In this document: piece after piece, positions 43,090-47,426 of the stretch
Layout of the letters: the number at the start of each line of letters is the position of its first letter
Numbering within the stretch: position 1 is the stretch's first letter
From: Streptomyces sp. ISL-12
GTDB lineage: Bacteria; Actinomycetota; Actinomycetes; Streptomycetales; Streptomycetaceae
Length of the DNA: 47,426 bases
Assembly: GCF_018614415.1 (NCBI RefSeq)
Contig: NZ_JAGGOO010000064.1
Location: forward strand, 1 to 47,426
Reading direction: 5' to 3'
The notes under the pieces: model-generated
Told to the model about the DNA's origin: nothing
Database searches by the model: none
What the model saw: the letters and a program-made list of their open reading frames with translations, nothing else
Translations under genes and position numbers: made by a program

Positions 43090-44448
43090 ATGCCCAGAAC
43101 AACCCCAGAGCCCGCTCAGGCAGCTCACTCCGCCACCGAGGCCCCGTCGGAGGCCGCGGAGCACAGGGCTGTGAGCAAGGTGATCCGTCACCTCGTGCCC
43201 CTGGCCGTGATCGGCCTGTTCGTGTCCTTCGTCGACCGCACCAACATCGCCGTGGCCGGACCCGCCATGGAATCCGCCCTCGGGCTCACGCCAGCCGTCT
43301 TCGGTCTGGCTTCTGGGCTGTTCTTCGTGGGGTACGTCCTCTTCGAGGTCCCCTCCAACCTCGCCCTGCGGCGCTACGGCGCCAAGATGTGGATCGCACG
43401 CATCATGGTGAGCTGGGGCGTGGTCTGCATGCTCACCGCGCTGGTGCAGGGGGTGACGTCCCTGTACGTGACACGTCTCCTGCTGGGCATCGCCGAAGCC
43501 GGCTTCTACCCGGGCGTCCTCTTCTACCTGAGCCTGTTCCTGCCCGCGCGTCGGCTCACCCGCGCCTACTCCCTGTTCCAGATAGGCATCCCCGTCTCCC
43601 TGGCACTGGGCAGTGTCCTGACCTCCGCCCTGCTGACCATGGACGGCCTCCTGGGCATCGCCGACTGGCAGTGGGTCTTCATCATCGAAGGCGCCCTGGC
43701 CGTGGTGATCGGCGTCGTCAGCTTCGTCAAGATGCCCAGCACGCCCAAGGCGGCCACCTGGCTCTCCGACGAGGAGAAGACCGCCTTGCAGACGGCCATC
43801 GAACGCGACCAGAACCTCGACGAGGCTGACGACGCTCACGGGACACAGGCCGTCTGGGCCATCCTCCGCAACCGCCAGGTCTGGTACTACAGCGTCGTGT
43901 ACATGCTAATGATGCTCGGGTTCTACTCGGTGACCTACTGGCTTCCCCAAGTCATCGAGCTGAAGATGCACGCGGGAACCGTGACCTCCGGACTGCTCTC
44001 CGCCATTCCCTGGACCGTGGCCACGATCGCCCTGGTCATCGCGTCCCGACGCCTGCAGAACCGCAGCCGCCGTACCACGCTCGCCATCACCCTGGCAGTC
44101 TCCGCGGCCGGCATGCTGCTGGCGAGCCTCACCGACAACGCCGTCTTCGCCCTGCTCGGTCTCTGCATCGGCGCGTGCATCCAGGTGGCCGTCCCGCTCC
44201 TCTACAGTTTCCCCTCCCAGCACTTCCCCGGCGCCAAGGGTGCTGTCGCCCTCGCTCTGGTCAACTCCATCGGCAACATCGGCGGCTTCATCGGCCCGTA
44301 CCTCCTCGGTCTGCTGCGCGAAAGCACCTCCTCGGACCGGGCCGGGCTGCTCGTGCTGTCCTCCAGCTTCATGCTTGCCGCCGTGCTGTCGCTCGGGCTT
44401 CAGCGGCAGCTGCGCAAGTCGCCGGCCTACATCCCCGAGACCGGGTGA
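43090..44448 (+). CDS. MFS importer, anion:cation symporter (ACS) type
   Basis: A 452-aa transporter with about 12 membrane segments. The N-terminal segment FVSFVDRTNIAVAGPAM and the following FFVGYVLFEVPSNLALRRYGAK are hallmarks of the ACS branch (phthalate, glucarate, 4-hydroxyphenylacetate importers). A charged central loop (KMPSTPKAATWLSDEEK) links the two six-helix halves. It is last in the GntR-CMD-MFS run and likely brings in the anionic substrate of the divergent operons. The 3' flank runs directly into the truncated IS5 element. Confidence 0.85.
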   Translation: MPRTTPEPAQAAHSATEAPSEAAEHRAVSKVIRHLVPLAVIGLFVSFVDRTNIAVAGPAMESALGLTPAVFGLASGLFFVGYVLFEVPSNLALRRYGAKMWIARIMVSWGVVCMLTALVQGVTSLYVTRLLLGIAEAGFYPGVLFYLSLFLPARRLTRAYSLFQIGIPVSLALGSVLTSALLTMDGLLGIADWQWVFIIEGALAVVIGVVSFVKMPSTPKAATWLSDEEKTALQTAIERDQNLDEADDAHGTQAVWAILRNRQVWYYSVVYMLMMLGFYSVTYWLPQVIELKMHAGTVTSGLLSAIPWTVATIALVIASRRLQNRSRRTTLAITLAVSAAGMLLASLTDNAVFALLGLCIGACIQVAVPLLYSFPSQHFPGAKGAVALALVNSIGNIGGFIGPYLLGLLRESTSSDRAGLLVLSSSFMLAAVLSLGLQRQLRKSPAYIPETG

Positions 44449-44717
44449 CACCTCACCTCCGCGCCCGCACCGGGTGCAGAGACCGCAGCATTCATCACGC
44501 GCAGGTCTCAGCGGGACCGCGCTCTCTGGTCGGCCGACGGCACATGGAAAGCCGTCCTTGAAGAGTTGCAGATCGAGGCGGATGCCGGTGACCCGGACAA
44601 GGCGCTTGCCCGTCAGGTGTCCCTGCAGGAGTGGGCCGTGAACATCGCCTCCACCACCTGCCGGGCTCATCAGCACGCGGCTGGGGCACCCCGCACGCCT
44701 CCGGCCGACCACCCGCA

Positions 44718-44724
44718 AAAGGGG
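44718..44724 (+). promoter_or_regulatory. Slippery site for programmed -1 frameshifting
   Basis: The heptamer A-AAG-GGG fits the X-XXY-YYZ rule in the upstream frame (codons CAA AAG GGG). A -1 slip joins the frame ending HPQKG to GGTREETDGREALGRSRGG, exactly the continuous transposase expected. Many IS5-family elements make their transposase this way from two overlapping frames. Confidence 0.7.
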
Positions 44725-45159
44725 GCGGAACGCGTGAGGAGACAGATGGGCGCGAGGCGTTGGGACGCTCGCGGGGCGGGCTGACCAGCAAGGTCCATCT
44801 GCTCTCCGACGACCGGGCCCGCCCGCTGCACTGGCTGACCTCGCCGGGCCAGCGGGGCGACAGCCCGATGTTCGCCCCGGTGCTGGACGGCTTACGCATC
44901 CGGCGCCGCGGCGCCGGCCGCCCGCGCAGCCGACCGGACCGGGTACGCGGCGACAAGGCGTACTCCAGCCGCGGCAACCGTGCCTACCTGCGCCGTCGCG
45001 GCATCAAGGCCACCATCGCCCAGCCCGACGACCAGCGGGCCCACCGCAAGCGTCGGGGACAGGCCGGTGGCCAACCCCCGGCCTTCGACAAAGCCCAATA
45101 CCGCCGTCGCAAGGCGGTCGAGCGGTGCGTGAACAAGTGGAAACAGTTCCGCGCGGTGG

Positions 45160-45256
45160 GTGAGGTCGACTCGGGGCGCCCTGCTGATGCTTCCACCAGT
45201 GGGTTTCCCCGAGCCGCCTCCCGAACCCGGCGTGCCCGTCTCCGGGCACCGGGCTC
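45160..45256 (-). ncRNA. Group II intron domains V and VI
   Basis: Domain V is the 34-nt hairpin at 45223-45256 (minus strand): it starts GAGCCCGGTGCCCG, has a GAGA tetraloop and closes CGGGCACGCCGGGTTC, with the catalytic AGC triad at positions 2-4. Domain VI follows, with a CTCGGGG/CCCCGAG stem and the 3' end at 45160. Sizes and order are canonical. Confidence 0.85.
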
Positions 45257-45288
45257 TCCACAAATCCCGTTCCGGGCTGTTCAGTTCC

Positions 45289-46719
45289 TCATGCCGTAGT
45301 GGGCCACGGAGCCGGAATGAGTTTTCCCCGGTATCGGTATCTGGTCGTGCTTACCTTGGCCGGGTTGAACAGTTCCGCTTTCTCTGTGACGGGCCACCAG
45401 CCGCCGTCGTAATAGCGTCGACGGAGCTGTTTCCAAGTGATCCCGGGGTGCTTGCGTCGGATCCATCGTGTCACTCTCATCCACGCGTAGTGGCTGAGGT
45501 AACAGAAAGCGACGTTCGACACTCCGGGACGGAAATACGCGCACCATCCCCGCAACACCGAGTTCAGTCGGTGAAGCACCGACTCCAGCGACAAGCTGAC
45601 GTTCTGTCGTCCGGTCAGTTCCTTCGCCTTGCCCGTGACGGAACGCACTGATTTCCGTGCCGGGTAGGTGTAGATGTACTGCCGATCAGTGCCCAGTTTC
45701 CGGTGACGCTGGATGCGCCATCCGAGGAAATCAAGGCCCTCGTCAATGTGCGTGATATTTGTCTTCTCCACCGACAGGCGAAGGCCCATTGGCTTCAATG
45801 CCTCTGCGACCTCGTCGCGTAGTTCCTCGGCATGATCTCGGCTCCCGAAGACGAGTACGAGGAAGTCATCCGCATACCGGACCAGCCGGTAGTTGGGCAA
45901 TCCTCGGCGCCGTCTCCTGCGCCGATCCTCGGAGGTGCCATCTGGTCCTCCGAGGCCCTGGGCGATGTGCTCGTCCAGGACCGAGAGCGCGATGTTGGCC
46001 AGCAGCGGCGACAGAATCCCGCCCTGCGGGGTCCCGGTGCGTGTGTCCGTGAAGGCCCCGTCACGGGACAGGATCCCGGACTTTAAGAACGCCTTCACCA
46101 AGGACAACACCCGCTTGTCCCCGATTCGATTCCGCACCCGCTCCATGAGGGCCGGGTGCGCGATCTCGTCGAAGCACGCCGTGATGTCGCCCTCCACCAC
46201 CCACTCGTATCCGTGGCTGGCGAGGTAGCGAGTCTCGGCGATCGCATCGTGAGCTCGGCGGTTCGGGCGGAACCCATAGGAACACGGGAGGAAATCCGCT
46301 TCGAATACCGGCTCCAGCACCAGTTTCAAGGACGCCTGGACCACTCGGTCCGCCACGGTCGGAATCCCGAGACGACGAAGCTTGCCATTCGCCTTGGGAA
46401 TCATCCGCTCGCGGACAGGAACCGGATGGAAGCTGCGGTCTCTGACCTGGGTCCGCAGCTTGTCGAGGAAAGCCTCGACTCCTTGCCCGGCTTCGATGGA
46501 GCGGGCGGTCTTCCCATCCACTCCGGCCGTGCGGGCACCCTTGTTTCCCCGGACAGGGTCCCACGCCACCAACAGGAAGGCGGGATCGGCCACGAGGTTG
46601 AACAGGTCGTCGAACCTGCGATGAGAATCATCGGCAGCCCAACGGTGCAGCTTGGTCTGGATCTCCAGTACCCGGCGTTCGGCCTTCATCAAGGCCCATT
46701 CCAGCTCGTCGGTATTCAC
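45289..46719 (-). CDS. ltrA: Group II intron-encoded reverse transcriptase/maturase
   Basis: A 476-aa intron-encoded protein from a GTG at 46719 with AGGAGG 9 nt upstream. Reverse-transcriptase blocks are clear: IPKANGKLRRLGIPTVADRVVQ, EPVFEADFLPCSYGFRP, EGDITACFDEI, GTPQGGILSPLLANI and the catalytic YADD in RLVRYADDFLVLV. The maturase X domain follows (SLESVLHRLNSVLRGWCAYFRPG, then WMRVTRWIRRKHPG). No H-N-H endonuclease domain is present at the C-terminus (ends KLIPAPWPTTA), so retrohoming would need an endonuclease-independent route such as replication-fork priming. Confidence 0.92.
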   Translation of the reverse strand: MNTDELEWALMKAERRVLEIQTKLHRWAADDSHRRFDDLFNLVADPAFLLVAWDPVRGNKGARTAGVDGKTARSIEAGQGVEAFLDKLRTQVRDRSFHPVPVRERMIPKANGKLRRLGIPTVADRVVQASLKLVLEPVFEADFLPCSYGFRPNRRAHDAIAETRYLASHGYEWVVEGDITACFDEIAHPALMERVRNRIGDKRVLSLVKAFLKSGILSRDGAFTDTRTGTPQGGILSPLLANIALSVLDEHIAQGLGGPDGTSEDRRRRRRRGLPNYRLVRYADDFLVLVFGSRDHAEELRDEVAEALKPMGLRLSVEKTNITHIDEGLDFLGWRIQRHRKLGTDRQYIYTYPARKSVRSVTGKAKELTGRQNVSLSLESVLHRLNSVLRGWCAYFRPGVSNVAFCYLSHYAWMRVTRWIRRKHPGITWKQLRRRYYDGGWWPVTEKAELFNPAKVSTTRYRYRGKLIPAPWPTTA

Positions 46720-47322
46720 CGGCGACAGCCTCCTGGCATTCCAGTCTCCTTACTGCTGACTTGCTGGCCCCCTTCCCCATGTGACCGGCTTTCCCGGCCT
46801 CGGAGTACTACGGAGCCTCCGTCCTGCCCCACGGCCATCAGCCGGCGATGGGCCTGCCCCGATCGGACTGGATGTCCGATATAGGGGCGACCGCGGACAG
46901 TTCCCACGTTCACCACGAATCGATCGACAGGTGAGGTGCCCAGCTCTACCCCGGCAGCATCGCCACGCTTACGCCGCAGACTTTCAGCGTGGCCTCCCCA
47001 CCGATGAGTAGAGTCGGCTTCGGAGTCGACCACCGACGAGCGCTGGTGATCGTGCACTGCGTCCGGCCCAGATCCGCCAGGTTCGAGCCGGTGTCGTAAT
47101 TACGGGGCGTCAGGCACTGATTTCTCGCGTGCACCTTCCTGTCTCGCTAGCCGGACCCGGACCGTCTGGCAGTACCAACCCGTCCCGGCGTTGTCGGGGC
47201 CGCTTACCGTTCGGCTCGGCATCCCCCGAACCGAACTGCCCCCAGCTTCAACCGGATTGCTACGACAACCCGGCGGTGAAGGTCTCTCACCTCACTCGAT
47301 TCCATGGCGCCTCGTGGCGCAC
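46720..47322 (-). ncRNA. Group II intron 5' region (domains I-III)
   Basis: These ~600 nt upstream of the maturase gene have no protein-coding character but several self-complementary blocks. The 5' end GTGCGCCACGAGGCGCC can pair with itself (GCGCC/GGCGC), as the first helix of domain I does. The length fits domains I-III plus the start of domain IV. Exon-binding sites were not resolved by eye. Confidence 0.6.
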
Positions 47323-47405
47323 CCACCCGTTATGACAAGCGCGACTACATCTTCAACGGCACCCTCGCCGTCACCGCGATCGTCATCTGGCTCCGCGACA
47401 CCGTT

Positions 47406-47426
47406 TAAGAGGTCATCTCACGTGGT
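47406..47426. repeat. Right copy of 21-bp inverted repeat (IS5 terminus)
   Basis: The transposase stop TAA (47406-47408) runs straight into GAGGTCATCTCACGTGGT, the terminal repeat of the IS5 element and the last bases of the window. Its reverse complement is the first 21 bases of the window, including the TAA positions. Confidence 0.9.

Larger units (their letters stand above)
45160..47322 (-). mobile_element. Group II intron (2163 nt), antisense to the IS5 transposase
   Basis: On the minus strand the intron starts at 47322 with GTGCGCCAC, the expected GUGYG 5' end, and finishes at 45160 with CGACCTCAC (AY end). Removing it restores the IS5 reading frame, which fixes both boundaries to the base. 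It encodes a maturase/reverse transcriptase (45289-46719), has a 5' region of about 600 nt for domains I-III, and a recognisable domain V and VI after the protein gene. It looks complete and could be mobile. Confidence 0.9.
44491..47408 (+). pseudogene. IS5 transposase, interrupted
   Basis: Exon-like parts 44491-45159 and 47323-47408 together encode about 250 residues of a DDE transposase. Present: GRSRGGLTSKVHLL with an Asp-containing strand before it, GDKAYSS and the conserved AVERCVNKWKQFRAVATRYDK end. The first catalytic region is intact, but the N-terminus is lost. The intervening 2163 bp belong to a group II intron encoded on the opposite strand, so the intron cannot splice out of the transposase mRNA and the gene is dead in this copy. 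Confidence 0.8.
44490..47426 (+). mobile_element. 5'-truncated IS5-family element split by a group II intron
   Basis: IS5-type transposase residues begin near 44490 (RRSQRDRALWSADGTWKAV), continue through a frame change at 44718 to DKAYSSRGNRAYLRRRGIKATI and ERCVNKWKQFRAV at 45159, then resume at 47323 with ATRYDKRDYIFNGTL and a stop at 47406. Joining 45159 to 47323 restores the frame exactly. The right terminal repeat occupies 47409-47426 beyond the stop. The N-terminal ~100 residues and left terminal repeat are missing at 44490, where the element abuts MFS gene flank. Confidence 0.85.

Noticed and set aside
45289..46719. Defence-associated reverse transcriptase or retron
   Set aside because: The protein has a maturase X domain and lies inside a precise intron with GUGYG/AY ends and domain V, so it is an ordinary group II intron protein.
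1..47426. Biosynthetic gene cluster or CRISPR-Cas system
   Set aside because: No PKS, NRPS, terpene synthase, lanthipeptide or Cas gene is visible, and no regularly spaced repeats were seen.

Overview
The window is GC-rich actinobacterial DNA that reads as Streptomyces: strong G/C bias at third codon positions, GTG starts, Tat and lipoprotein signal peptides, and genes of typical Streptomyces families. It looks like an accessory chromosomal region rather than core genome. At least eight decayed insertion-sequence or phage fragments lie between intact gene blocks. Both ends of the window carry the same 21-bp sequence in inverted orientation; the right-hand copy is the terminus of an IS5-family element.

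Layout. (1) 1-7.7 kb: a hypothetical-gene block with a three-gene operon of unknown function, a protein with two HTH domains, and a PD-(D/E)XK-like/DUF5655-like protein. Two diverged 100-nt repeats resembling the 3' half of a tRNA-Thr(CGT) gene (921-1020 and 6341-6440) bracket most of it, which suggests an old integrative element. (2) 7.7-9.8 kb: an IS110 tail, a phage tape-measure fragment, a broken integrase-core transposase and a truncated LacI regulator, all abutting. (3) 10.2-26.1 kb: a secreted-hydrolase island with a tannase-like esterase, a CE1-like esterase, three type-B carboxylesterases, two paralogous PHB-depolymerase-like esterases, a ceramidase-like hydrolase and a broken GH3 glucosidase fused to the tail of a cation transporter. 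(4) 26.1-28.8 kb: remnants of IS630, IS256 and IS1182 elements around one intact small gene. (5) 28.9-37.3 kb: a VOC protein, threonine ammonia-lyase, an IclR regulator, and a tight five-gene operon (GntP permease, CaiB CoA-transferase, HMG-CoA-lyase-like lyase, D-2-hydroxyacid dehydrogenase, glycerate kinase). (6) 37.5-38.9 kb: IS5 remnants and a frameshifted nucleotidyltransferase. (7) 38.9-44.4 kb: two divergent catabolic operons. One holds a SnoaL-like protein, a type II dehydroquinase-like protein lacking the catalytic His, a possible SCP2-like protein and an alpha/beta hydrolase. The other holds a GntR regulator, a carboxymuconolactone-decarboxylase-like protein and an MFS importer. (8) 44.5-47.4 kb: a 5'-truncated IS5 element split by a 2.16-kb group II intron in antisense orientation.

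How it fits together (inference): the island appears adapted to plant- or soil-derived esters. Exported esterases release acids or alcohols outside the cell, and two importer-linked intracellular operons may process small hydroxy acids and alicyclic or aromatic acids. A 16-bp palindromic motif shared by two esterase promoters suggests one regulator controls at least part of the secreted set. The most novel-looking parts are the dehydroquinase-like operon, the CoA-dependent lyase/glycerate operon, the unknown three-gene operon at 1.5-4.3 kb, and the intron-split IS5 at the right end.
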